Shown here: positions 1 through 6,942 of the stretch, one piece after another | How the letters are laid out: each line of letters begins with the position of its first letter | Numbering within the stretch: the stretch's first letter is position 1 | Assembly (NCBI GenBank): GCA_023666975.1 | Contig: JAMPAW010000122.1 | Span: forward strand, 1-9,910 | From: Clostridium sp. | GTDB lineage: Bacteria > Bacillota_A > Clostridia > Lachnospirales > Lachnospiraceae | DNA length: 9,910 nt | Direction: 5' to 3' | The notes under the pieces: model-generated | What the model was told of the DNA's origin: nothing | What the model saw: the letters and a program-made list of their open reading frames with translations, nothing else | Database searches by the model: none | Made by a program: the position numbers and the translations under genes

Positions 1-49
1 CAGGGCAGGGTTTCTCACGAAAGCCTAATTATCATCACAGAGGCAGAGA

Positions 50-186
50 CATTTTTTGGTTTTTGACATCATTACATTGATTAAACCAAGCAGATATGTT
101 CCCATGGCAGAAAATGTAAGAAACGATCCAGAGCACAGAAATTTACTTTTCAGGATTATGGCGATAAAAAATATTAAGCGATTGCC
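50..186 (+). repeat. Left copy of a ~140-bp dispersed repeat (inverted partner at the right end)
   Basis: This segment matches the reverse complement of 9771-9910 along its whole length. By eye identity is about 80%, with several 1-3 nt indels. The last 25 bases (162-186) are an exact match to 9795-9771 read on the minus strand. The copy ends 19 nt before the -35 box of the dapA leader promoter. Both copies point the same way relative to the gene that follows them. Single-base indels break any shared reading frame, so a protein-coding origin is unlikely. I do not recognise the family. The right copy runs into the window edge, so the element may be longer. Confidence 0.85.
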
Positions 187-205
187 GTTGCTTTGCTGTA
201 TTTGG

Positions 206-234
206 TTGACACTGATAATATAAGGTGTTATGAT
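206..234 (+). promoter_or_regulatory. Sigma-A promoter of the dapA-dapB leader
   Basis: A perfect -35 box TTGACA (206-211) is followed by a 17-nt spacer and a -10 box TATGAT (229-234). TG sits at 226-227, one base before the -10, making it an extended -10 promoter. Transcription would start near 241, about 20 nt before the riboswitch aptamer, which is the expected arrangement for a leader-regulated operon. Confidence 0.8.
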
Positions 235-261
235 AATAAAAGTTAAATTGAAGATGTTTTC

Positions 262-475
262 GTCTAAGTGTAGAGGCGCATGTGTCAAGAGTAACAGCCG
301 GGAAAGATAAGGCTTAATGACGGGTTGCGAAAGGGGCGCATGCCGAAGAGGAATATCTCCTTATGGGTATTCTGTCTGGATATATAGTTAAGAGCTGTAT
401 GTCTGTCACCGAGAGAAGATGAGTTGGCCGTATCGGTAAGTAGACGGTCAGGTATCAGGTGGAGTGCTACGGAAT
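262..475 (+). promoter_or_regulatory. Lysine riboswitch (L box) aptamer
   Basis: The leader carries the conserved lysine-aptamer segments in the right order: UAGAGGCGC (271-279), the loop-E-like AAGAGUA (287-293), the long GAAAGGGGCGCAUGCCGAAG block (329-348) and the closing GGAGUGCUAC (461-470). P1 can be drawn as 269-273 with 467-471, and a hairpin (P3) as 351-357 with 366-372. Lysine aptamers classically control lysine synthesis and transport genes, and dapA lies directly downstream, so sequence and context agree. The outer boundary is approximate because P1 is short. Binding of lysine should stabilise P1 and switch the operon off through the terminator at 493-527. Confidence 0.93.
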
Positions 476-505
476 AAGGGAAGAGCGATAAGGCTTCGCC
501 GGCAC
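464..505 (+). promoter_or_regulatory. Candidate antiterminator helix of the lysine riboswitch
   Basis: GUGC (464-467) and CGG (470-472), with UA bulged out, can pair with CCGGCAC (499-505), giving seven Watson-Crick pairs. The left strand contains CUAC (467-470), which is also the 3' strand of P1. The right strand is part of the 5' arm and loop of the terminator. The helix is therefore mutually exclusive with both the lysine-bound P1 and the terminator, as expected of an antiterminator. This was drawn by hand and not energy-scored. Confidence 0.6.
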
Positions 506-527
506 ACTGCTGACGGAGCATTTTTTT
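493..527 (+). terminator. Riboswitch-controlled intrinsic terminator before dapA
   Basis: GCUUCG (493-498) pairs with CGGAGC (514-519). After a C-A mismatch, CGGCA (500-504) pairs with UGCUG (508-512) around a three-base loop. A run of seven T (521-527) follows one base after the stem. It lies between the lysine aptamer and the dapA ribosome binding site, so it is the expression platform for transcription attenuation. Confidence 0.85.
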
Positions 528-560
528 AACCATTATTTTTAGGAAAAGGAGAGAGAAGAT

Positions 561-1451
561 ATGTCAATTTTTACAGGTTCGGCGGTAGCGTTAGTCACGC
601 CATTTAAAACAGACGGGGCAGTGGATTTCGACAAATTAAAATCCCTCGTAGAGTACCATATTGCCAATAAGACAGATGCCATTGTCATCTGCGGCACCAC
701 GGGCGAGGCTTCCACGATGACGGAAGAGGAGCATATGGAGGTTATCGCAAAATGTATCGAGTATGTGGATAAGCGGATTCCGGTCATTGCGGGAACTGGC
801 TCTAACTGTACGGAAACAGCGGTTAAGCTTTCAAAAGAAGCACAGGAGGCTGGGGCAGATGCACTGTTGGTGGTGACTCCGTATTATAATAAGGCAACCC
901 AGCAGGGTCTGATAAAGCACTATACCGCCATTGCGGAGGCTGTAGATATTCCGATTATCATGTATAATGTACCGGGGAGAACGGGCTGCAATATCCAGCC
1001 GGCCACTGCGGTAACGCTTGCCCGGAAGGTAAAGAATATCGTGGCAATCAAGGAGGCTTCAGGTAATATTTCCCAAGTGGTGAAACTGGCACAACTGGCA
1101 GATGGCTGCATTGACATTTATTCTGGCAATGATGACCAGGTTGTTCCGCTGTTATCCCTTGGGGGTAAAGGTGTTATTTCGGTAACGGCAAATATCATTC
1201 CAGAGGATACCCATGACATGGTGCAGAAATATCTCGACGGGGATGTTGCAGGTTCTCTGGCATTACAGCTAAAAGCAATTGATTTGTGTGATGCAATGTT
1301 TTGCGAAGTGAATCCGATTCCGGTTAAGAAGGCAGTGGAGCTTGCGGGGCTTTGCGGAGGAACAGTGCGGATGCCAATGACCGAAGCGGAACCGGAAAGT
1401 GTTGCCAAAATCAGAAAGGCCATGATAGATTACGGAATAAATCTTGCATAG
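561..1451 (+). CDS. dapA: 4-Hydroxy-tetrahydrodipicolinate synthase
   Basis: DapA condenses pyruvate with aspartate semialdehyde, the first committed step of the diaminopimelate/lysine branch that supplies cell wall and protein synthesis. The 296-residue length is normal for this cytoplasmic class I aldolase. Visible landmarks are GTTGE (45-49), the YYN tyrosine near 108-109, YNVPGRTG (135-142) with the substrate-binding arginine at 140, and the Schiff-base lysine K164 in AIKEASG. SGNDD and LLSLGGKGVISV follow in the C-terminal half of the barrel. The ATG at 561 has an AAGGAGAG ribosome binding site 9 nt upstream. It is the first gene of an operon with dapB and sits behind a lysine riboswitch, which makes feedback control by lysine at the transcript level very likely. 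Nothing in the protein is anomalous. Confidence 0.97.
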   Translation: MSIFTGSAVALVTPFKTDGAVDFDKLKSLVEYHIANKTDAIVICGTTGEASTMTEEEHMEVIAKCIEYVDKRIPVIAGTGSNCTETAVKLSKEAQEAGADALLVVTPYYNKATQQGLIKHYTAIAEAVDIPIIMYNVPGRTGCNIQPATAVTLARKVKNIVAIKEASGNISQVVKLAQLADGCIDIYSGNDDQVVPLLSLGGKGVISVTANIIPEDTHDMVQKYLDGDVAGSLALQLKAIDLCDAMFCEVNPIPVKKAVELAGLCGGTVRMPMTEAEPESVAKIRKAMIDYGINLA

Positions 1452-1512
1452 TAATTTTGGGGCAGCGGGACAGGTTAAGCGATTGGGCGATAGGCCGTAG
1501 GAGGAATTAGAA

Positions 1513-2274
1513 TTGGTTAGAATGATTATGCATGGCTGTAATGGCCATATGGGACAGGTGATTACGCAGCTTGTTCAAAACGACGATAATATTGAAATTG
1601 TAGCGGGAATTGACATTGCAGATGTAAGAGATAATGGTTATCCGGTATTTACTAAGCTGTCTGACTGCGATGTAGAGGCAGATGTGATTGTGGATTTTGC
1701 AGCAGCGGCAGCAGTAGACGATTTGCTCGCGTTCAGCAGCGAAAAGGGGATTCCTGTCGTGCTTTGCACGACAGGGCTTAGTGCCGGACAGCTTGAGAGG
1801 GTAAAGGAGACTGCAAAAGCAGTTGCCGTGCTTAAGTCTGCCAATATGTCACTGGGTATCAATACATTGCTGAAGCTGCTAAAGGATGCGGCCAAGGTGT
1901 TTGGCGATGCGGGATATGATATTGAGGTAGTAGAGCAGCATCACAGGCTGAAAAAGGACGCACCGAGTGGGACTGCACTGGCATTGGCGGATTCAATAAA
2001 TGATGCTTTGGGCAATGAATATGAGTATGTCTATGACAGAAGCGGGCGCAGCGAACAGAGACCGGATAAGGAAATTGGTATTTCGGCCGTGAGAGGCGGA
2101 ACAATTGTAGGCGTCCACGATGTGATTTTTGCAGGGACAGACGAAGTGATTACATTCAGCCATACTGCATATTCCAAATCCGTATTTGCCAAGGGTGCCA
2201 TAGAGGCGGCTAAGTTTCTGGCAGGCAAGCCGGCAGGAATGTATGACATGGCAGATGTGATTGCGGCAAAATAA
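1513..2274 (+). CDS. dapB: 4-Hydroxy-tetrahydrodipicolinate reductase
   Basis: DapB reduces the DapA product with NAD(P)H to tetrahydrodipicolinate, the second step of the branch. The N-terminal Rossmann motif GCNGHMG is at residues 8-14. CTTGLS (85-90) lies in the cofactor domain, and SANMSLGIN (109-117) precedes the catalytic domain. The signature EQHHRLKKDAPSGTA (141-155) holds the catalytic His pair (143-144) and the active-site lysine (147). AVRGGTIVGVHDV (192-204) and FSHTAYS (215-221) close the active site. The 253-residue length is slightly short of the enterobacterial enzyme but usual for Firmicutes. The start is taken as TTG at 1513 because AGGAGG (1499-1504) sits exactly 8 nt before it; the ATG at 1522 would be 17 nt away and would cut into the Rossmann strand. 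It lies 61 nt after dapA with no terminator between, so it should share the lysine riboswitch. Confidence 0.96.
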   Translation: MVRMIMHGCNGHMGQVITQLVQNDDNIEIVAGIDIADVRDNGYPVFTKLSDCDVEADVIVDFAAAAAVDDLLAFSSEKGIPVVLCTTGLSAGQLERVKETAKAVAVLKSANMSLGINTLLKLLKDAAKVFGDAGYDIEVVEQHHRLKKDAPSGTALALADSINDALGNEYEYVYDRSGRSEQRPDKEIGISAVRGGTIVGVHDVIFAGTDEVITFSHTAYSKSVFAKGAIEAAKFLAGKPAGMYDMADVIAAK

Positions 2275-2344
2275 TTCCGTGCAGCTATGGAGAGTATGGA
2301 AATGTATTTTAGCGGCATAATATAATCAGGGATTGTTATGGTTT

Positions 2345-2376
2345 AAGGGTTACGAAGCGCTTTCGTAACCCTTTTT
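2345..2376 (+). terminator. Intrinsic terminator of the dapA-dapB operon
   Basis: A perfect 12-bp stem pairs AAGGGUUACGAA (2345-2356) with UUCGUAACCCUU (2362-2373) around a five-base loop and runs into TTTTT (2372-2376). It is 70 nt after the dapB stop and just before the nadE promoter, so it separates the two transcription units. Confidence 0.93.
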
Positions 2377-2377
2377 C

Positions 2378-2406
2378 TTGTAATTCCGCTAAGAATCATG
2401 TATAGT
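2378..2406 (+). promoter_or_regulatory. Putative sigma-A promoter of nadE
   Basis: TTGTAA (2378-2383) and TATAGT (2401-2406) are separated by 17 nt. Each box matches the consensus in four to five of six positions. It starts immediately after the dapB terminator and about 60 nt before the nadE start, where a promoter is needed. Confidence 0.55.
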
Positions 2407-2465
2407 GAACACAAGCACGATTCGGAAAAATGTGTGGAAAAGATGCTTTTGAAAGGATAGTAGTA

Positions 2466-4388
2466 ATGAGAGATGGATTTATCAAAGTGGGGGCGGCTTC
2501 GCCGGAGCTTAGAGTAGCGGATTGTGATTATAATGGAGAACAGATTTTGTCGTGTATTCAGGAGGCAGTTCAGGCAGGCGTCAAGCTGCTGGTCTTTCCG
2601 GAGCTTTGTATTTCGGGCTATACCTGTGGAGATTTATTTTTACAGGACACACTGCTGACCGGATGCAGGAATACTTTGGAAAATTTACTGGAAGTCACAG
2701 CGGATATGGATATTTTGTATGTCGTGGGTATGCCTCTTGCCTACAGGAACAAATTATATAATGTGGCAGTATTTTGCAAGGCGGGAAATGTGCTTATGGT
2801 GGTTCCCAAAATCAATATCCCCAATTATCAGGAGTTTTACGAGCTCAGGTATTTTGAACAGGGGTTTAGGGAAACGGAGCTTCTGGGAGAACTGGCAGGC
2901 AGTGAAAATGTTCCGTTTGGAGCGGACAATCTGCTGGTATGTGAAAATATTCCGGGGCTTGTCATCGCCGGGGAAATCTGCGAGGATTTGTGGGTGTCGG
3001 ACTCACCGTCGATTTCCCATGCTCTGGCAGGGGCAACGGTTATCTGTAACCCTTCTGCCAGTGATGAGATTGCCACGAAGCCAGAATATCGGAGAAATCT
3101 GGCAGCTATGCAGTCGGCAAAGCTGATTGCAGGTTACATTTATGCCGATGCAGGAAATGATGAATCTACACAGGACTTAGTATATAGCGGCCATGACATC
3201 ATTGCGGAGAACGGTACCGTTCTGGCGGAGTCAGCGCTATTTGAACATAAACTTACCGTGTCAGAGATAGATGTAAAGAGGATACAGGAGGAGCGGCGCA
3301 AGATGACGACCTACCGCAATGTGTGGAAAAATAACGGTGAGAAGTATCGGGAAACCGGATTTTCCTTTCAATTGGAGAGGACAGTGCTTTCAAGACCGGT
3401 ATCCCGTATGCCTTTTGTGCCCTCGGACGATAAAGGGAAAAAGCAGCGCTGCGAGGAAATCCTTACCCTGCAGGCGATGGGACTGCGCAAGCGTCTGGCG
3501 CACACGGGCTGCCAGTCGGCAGTTATCGGCCTGTCAGGAGGGCTGGATTCCACACTGGCACTGCTGGTTACCGTGAAAGCATATGATTTGTTAAAAATGG
3601 AGCATGACGGGATAATTGCCGTGACAATGCCCGGATTTGGCACTACGGACCGTACCTACCAAAACGCTTTGGAGCTTGCGGCTTCCCTGGGGGTAACGCT
3701 CAAGGAGATTCCGATTGTGGACTCTGTCCGCCAGCATTTTAAAGATATCGGGCAGAGTGAAGAACAGCATGATATTACCTATGAAAATGGACAGGCGAGG
3801 GAAAGAACGCAGATACTGATGGATATTGCCAACATGTGCAACGGTCTGGTAATCGGAACCGGTGACATGTCGGAAATGGCTTTGGGCTGGGCGACCTATA
3901 ATGGGGACCATATGTCAATGTATGCAGTAAATGCTTCCGTGCCCAAAACGCTGGTCCGTTATCTGGTAGGTTATTATGCCGAAGAGGCGGACGGGAAGAC
4001 GGCAGCAGTCTTGCGTGATGTTCTCGATACGCCGGTAAGTCCGGAGCTGCTGCCACCGCAGGAGGGCCAGATTGCGCAGAAGACAGAGAGTATAGTCGGT
4101 CCATATGAATTACATGATTTCTTTTTATACTATTTACTGCGTTTCGGATATAATCCGGCAAAAATATATCGTCTGGCGCAGCTGGCTTTTGACGGGATTT
4201 ATGATGGGCCGGAAATTGTAAAATGGATGAAAATATTCTATAAAAGGTTCTTTTCACAACAGTTTAAGCGTTCCTGCATGCCGGACGGCCCGAAGGTGGG
4301 GACGGTATCCCTTTCACCGCGCGGGGATTTGAGAATGCCCAGTGATGCCGCCTGTACGTTGTGGATGAAAGAATTGGAAAATATGTGA
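2466..4388 (+). CDS. nadE: Glutamine-dependent NAD+ synthetase
   Basis: This cytoplasmic enzyme makes the last step of NAD+ synthesis, amidating deamido-NAD+ with ammonia released from glutamine. The N-terminal nitrilase-type glutaminase domain (about 1-270) shows the Glu-Lys-Cys triad: E46 in FPELCISGYT, K115 in VPKINIPNY and C172 in GEICEDLW. The C-terminal synthetase domain begins near 330 and holds the ATP pyrophosphatase P-loop SGGLDS (357-362). GTGDMSEMALGWATYNGDHMSMY-type residues and the terminal SCMPDGPKVG and SPRGDLRMPSDA blocks are characteristic. The 640-residue length is that of the long two-domain bacterial form. I use the ATG at 2466 because AAAGGA lies 8 nt upstream and the protein then opens MRDGFIKVGAASPE, like family members; an in-frame ATG at 2430 would add 12 residues without a good ribosome binding site. 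It appears to be a single-gene unit with no clear terminator after it. Confidence 0.96.
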   Translation: MRDGFIKVGAASPELRVADCDYNGEQILSCIQEAVQAGVKLLVFPELCISGYTCGDLFLQDTLLTGCRNTLENLLEVTADMDILYVVGMPLAYRNKLYNVAVFCKAGNVLMVVPKINIPNYQEFYELRYFEQGFRETELLGELAGSENVPFGADNLLVCENIPGLVIAGEICEDLWVSDSPSISHALAGATVICNPSASDEIATKPEYRRNLAAMQSAKLIAGYIYADAGNDESTQDLVYSGHDIIAENGTVLAESALFEHKLTVSEIDVKRIQEERRKMTTYRNVWKNNGEKYRETGFSFQLERTVLSRPVSRMPFVPSDDKGKKQRCEEILTLQAMGLRKRLAHTGCQSAVIGLSGGLDSTLALLVTVKAYDLLKMEHDGIIAVTMPGFGTTDRTYQNALELAASLGVTLKEIPIVDSVRQHFKDIGQSEEQHDITYENGQARERTQILMDIANMCNGLVIGTGDMSEMALGWATYNGDHMSMYAVNASVPKTLVRYLVGYYAEEADGKTAAVLRDVLDTPVSPELLPPQEGQIAQKTESIVGPYELHDFFLYYLLRFGYNPAKIYRLAQLAFDGIYDGPEIVKWMKIFYKRFFSQQFKRSCMPDGPKVGTVSLSPRGDLRMPSDAACTLWMKELENM

Positions 4389-4423
4389 ATTTTATTAAGT
4401 TTTTGTGAAAAAACGAGAAATAT

Positions 4424-4452
4424 CTTTTCTTTATCGGGAAATGTGTTATAAT
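4424..4452 (+). promoter_or_regulatory. Extended -10 promoter of the ABC operon
   Basis: A perfect TATAAT (4447-4452) is preceded by TG at 4444-4445, giving the extended -10 form TGTTATAAT. The -35 region (CTTTTC near 4424-4429) is poor, which extended -10 promoters tolerate. Transcription would start near 4459, about 35 nt before the TTG start of the ATPase gene. The boxes lie in the 105-nt gap after nadE. Confidence 0.65.
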
Positions 4453-4493
4453 CACAAAGGATTACAAGTAGTTGTGTTATGGAGGAAATGATA

Positions 4494-5264
4494 TTGCAAG
4501 ATATAGAGGCTGGCGAGCGCAGTCAGGGAACTGCGCCTGCAGTGATAGAAGTGAAGGACCTGTACAAAATATATAAAGTGGGAACTAATAAGGTCCATGC
4601 GTTGAACGGTGTCAGTTTTAATGTCTATGAAGGCGAATTCTGTGCGATTGTCGGCACATCGGGTTCTGGTAAATCCACACTGCTCAATATGCTGGCAGGT
4701 TTGGAAAAACCGACAAAGGGTGAGATTGTGATTGCAGGCAACCATATAGAGAAGATGAAAGAGAGTGATTTGGTTCAATTCAGACAGAAGAACGTGGGAT
4801 TTATTTTTCAGTCGTTCAATTTGCTGGGAACAATGAATGCTTTGGAAAATGTGGCACTTCCACTGTCTTTTCGGGGTATGCCGAAGGAACAGCGGTTAAA
4901 GCGGGCGATGAAAATGTTAAAACTGGTCGGGCTTAAGGAGCATGTGAAGCATAAACCGAATCAGATGTCCGGTGGCCAGCAGCAGCGGGTGGGCATGGCA
5001 AGAGCATTGGTGGTAAATCCCAAGATAATGTTTGCGGACGAGCCGACGGGTAATCTGGATTCAAAGACCTCCAGAGAAATGATGGCGCTGATGAGATATG
5101 TGGTTAATGAACATAAAAAAACGCTGGTTATGGTAACGCATGATGATAGTCTGGCGGCTGTCGCAGATAAGGTGATCCGTATTGTTGATGGCAGGATTAT
5201 TCGTATTGAGGATAAGAAAAAGAATACATTGGAGGATAAAGAACATGAACAAGTATATCAATAG
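4494..5264 (+). CDS. ABC transporter ATP-binding protein, MacB/LolD type
   Basis: This is the cytoplasmic ATPase of an ABC complex that works with an FtsX-type permease. All nucleotide-binding motifs are intact: Walker A GTSGSGKST (54-62), Q-loop Q106 in FQSFNLL, signature MSGGQQQR (158-165), Walker B IMFADE (178-183), D-loop GNLDS (186-190) and H-loop H216 in MVTHDD. The 256-residue length and the VKDLYKIYKVG opening fit the MacB/LolD group, whose members drive export or transmit force across the membrane rather than import solutes. I place the start at TTG 4494 because GGAGG (4481-4485) lies 8 nt before it. An upstream in-frame ATG at 4479 overlaps that ribosome binding site and has none of its own, and an ATG at 4488 is too close. 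The gene overlaps the next one by 20 nt, indicating translational coupling. Confidence 0.93.
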   Translation: MQDIEAGERSQGTAPAVIEVKDLYKIYKVGTNKVHALNGVSFNVYEGEFCAIVGTSGSGKSTLLNMLAGLEKPTKGEIVIAGNHIEKMKESDLVQFRQKNVGFIFQSFNLLGTMNALENVALPLSFRGMPKEQRLKRAMKMLKLVGLKEHVKHKPNQMSGGQQQRVGMARALVVNPKIMFADEPTGNLDSKTSREMMALMRYVVNEHKKTLVMVTHDDSLAAVADKVIRIVDGRIIRIEDKKKNTLEDKEHEQVYQ

Positions 5265-6942
5265 GCACGGCTTGAAATGGAAGAGAGTGATAGCAGTGGC
5301 GACGTGTTTGATCTGCGTGGTGGGAATGTCATTAAGGCCCAATCCCGTTTATGCAACGCAGACGGATGCCGTTTCGGGCAGTGACAGCGTGTCTACGGTG
5401 GGTACACAGTCTGATACCACGAATATAGATGCAAATGGCAAGCTGGGGAAAAATTCCGACGTGGGGATAGAAGTGACCAAATCCATTACCGGTAAAGCCG
5501 GAGACAGTGTTAAGATTTCTTTTGCGCTGATTTCCAACAATATAGAGACTATTAAATTGAAGAGTGTATATCCGGTAATTGATAATACCTTCCCGTTTGA
5601 AACCAGTGGAGATGCTTATAAGATAGTGGGGGCGGGTGCCGAGGCAGGAAAACAGGCGCGTTTGGAGGCGGAATTTGGCATGACTGCCCGTAAGGATATT
5701 GAAAAAGGATATCACAGCGTCCGTTTTGTCGGCGAGTATTCCAAGGTGGCGGCTGACGGTACAATAGAGGACTACTATATCCTCAAAACGATTAATATCT
5801 ATTTTTCCGATGCAGCGGCGACCACGGAGTCGTCAGGCTCAAACAAGAAGCCAACTACGGAATCCAAAACGGAAGATGACGGGGACGATGATAATGACGA
5901 TGATGACCGATATATCGGTGGCGGCTCCTCCGGCTACAGCGGCGGCTCTGACGATGATGACGAGGGGACAGCACCTAAGCTGATTATTACCGGATATGAT
6001 GTAGATCCGGAGAAAATAATGGCAGGTGAAACATTTAAGCTGACCGTCCATGTTCAGAATACGTCCAAAAAGGTCAATGTCTGTAACGGCAAATTTATGA
6101 TTGGCAATGAGGCGGGGAATTTTCTTCCGACCTCCGGTTCCAGTGCAATATTTGTTGAGAGCATACCCGCAGGGGAAACCGGGGATTTGGAGATTGAATT
6201 GAAGACCTCGGCGGAATTGGCACCCAAGAATTATATTCTTGTCGTAAAAGGGGATTTTGACGACGGCAAGGGTAATGCTTTTACCTATAGTGATAATCTG
6301 TATGTGCCGGTTTATCAGGACGTAAAACTGGGAATTACCGATGTGTCGTTGAGTCCGGAAGCCATTGCAGTCGGTGAAGAAGGGGCGTTGATGTTTACGA
6401 TTAACAACCAGAGCGCAGTGGGTATTTATAATGTGACGGTAGAGCCAAAAGATGATGCTGTGACTGGAGCGGAGAATTATGTCGGGAATATTGCCGGCTC
6501 ATCTTCGGCTTATGCTACACTGAATCTGACCGGTGTGAAGGAAAATGTGGAAACGGGGAATGTCAACGTTGTTATCTCTTATGAAGACTCGGAGGGTACT
6601 GTCGGTACGATTGAGCAGTCTGTGGCCTGTCTGGTGAGCAATGATTATGTAGGGTCTGGACTGAACGGAATGAATGATTATGACGAGGAAGAGTGGGAGG
6701 ACGAAGGAGATTTTTATCTTTCGTGGCCGGTAATTGCAGCGATTGTGGCAGCGGTGATTGCCGTTATCGTGGTGGTGATTATATTGATTCGCCGGAAAAA
6801 GAAGAAAGCAGCACTGGAAAACGATGATTTTGATGATGATTTAGATGATTTTGACAGTGAGTTTGACCAGGAGGATAATGAACTGGTTGAGGTGTTTAAG
6901 GTAGATACCGGAGAGGATGATTTGCAGCATGAAGATTTCTGA
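5245..6942 (+). CDS. Secreted, membrane-anchored Ig/CARDB-like protein of the ABC cassette
   Basis: No enzymatic function is recognisable. A signal peptide covers about residues 1-37: basic RHGLKWKR, a hydrophobic stretch and a likely cut after VYA. Residues about 65-190 form a beta-rich first domain. An acidic, Gly/Ser-rich linker follows (about 192-243, with DDGDDDNDDDDR and SDDDDE). Two beta-sandwich repeats of CARDB / COG1361 type come next: about 245-360 (starting KLIITGYDVDPEKI) and about 361-466 (starting KLGITDVSLSPEAI). A membrane segment lies at about 494-515, followed by RRKKKK and a very acidic cytoplasmic tail (527-565). The ATG at 5245 is chosen for GGAGG 9 nt upstream and because a proper signal peptide then follows. 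It overlaps the ATPase by 20 nt and the permease by 14 nt, so the three proteins are probably made and act together. A role as extracellular adaptor or substrate-binding partner of the permease is inference. Confidence 0.88.
   Translation: MNKYINRHGLKWKRVIAVATCLICVVGMSLRPNPVYATQTDAVSGSDSVSTVGTQSDTTNIDANGKLGKNSDVGIEVTKSITGKAGDSVKISFALISNNIETIKLKSVYPVIDNTFPFETSGDAYKIVGAGAEAGKQARLEAEFGMTARKDIEKGYHSVRFVGEYSKVAADGTIEDYYILKTINIYFSDAAATTESSGSNKKPTTESKTEDDGDDDNDDDDRYIGGGSSGYSGGSDDDDEGTAPKLIITGYDVDPEKIMAGETFKLTVHVQNTSKKVNVCNGKFMIGNEAGNFLPTSGSSAIFVESIPAGETGDLEIELKTSAELAPKNYILVVKGDFDDGKGNAFTYSDNLYVPVYQDVKLGITDVSLSPEAIAVGEEGALMFTINNQSAVGIYNVTVEPKDDAVTGAENYVGNIAGSSSAYATLNLTGVKENVETGNVNVVISYEDSEGTVGTIEQSVACLVSNDYVGSGLNGMNDYDEEEWEDEGDFYLSWPVIAAIVAAVIAVIVVVIILIRRKKKKAALENDDFDDDLDDFDSEFDQEDNELVEVFKVDTGEDDLQHEDF

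Noticed and set aside
1..49. Small hairpin GGTTTC/GAAAGCC near 10-26 as a terminator of an upstream gene
   Set aside because: The stem has a bulge and no T-run follows in either direction; too close to the window edge to judge.
25..288. Open frame of 87 codons on the minus strand covering the left repeat
   Set aside because: It runs through the promoter and the start of the riboswitch. The matching stretch of the right repeat is frameshifted by single-base indels and has an in-frame stop, so the frame is not conserved between copies.
285..533. Open frame of 82 codons on the minus strand over the leader
   Set aside because: It is explained entirely by the lysine riboswitch and terminator on the plus strand, and the translation resembles no known protein.
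3775..4257. Open frame of 160 codons on the minus strand within nadE
   Set aside because: It is an antisense shadow of a highly conserved coding region. Its product is rich in Pro, His and Arg with no recognisable motif.
4389..4440. Terminator after nadE
   Set aside because: Only weak AT-only pairings such as AGAAA with TTTTCT can be drawn, so no intrinsic terminator is called there.
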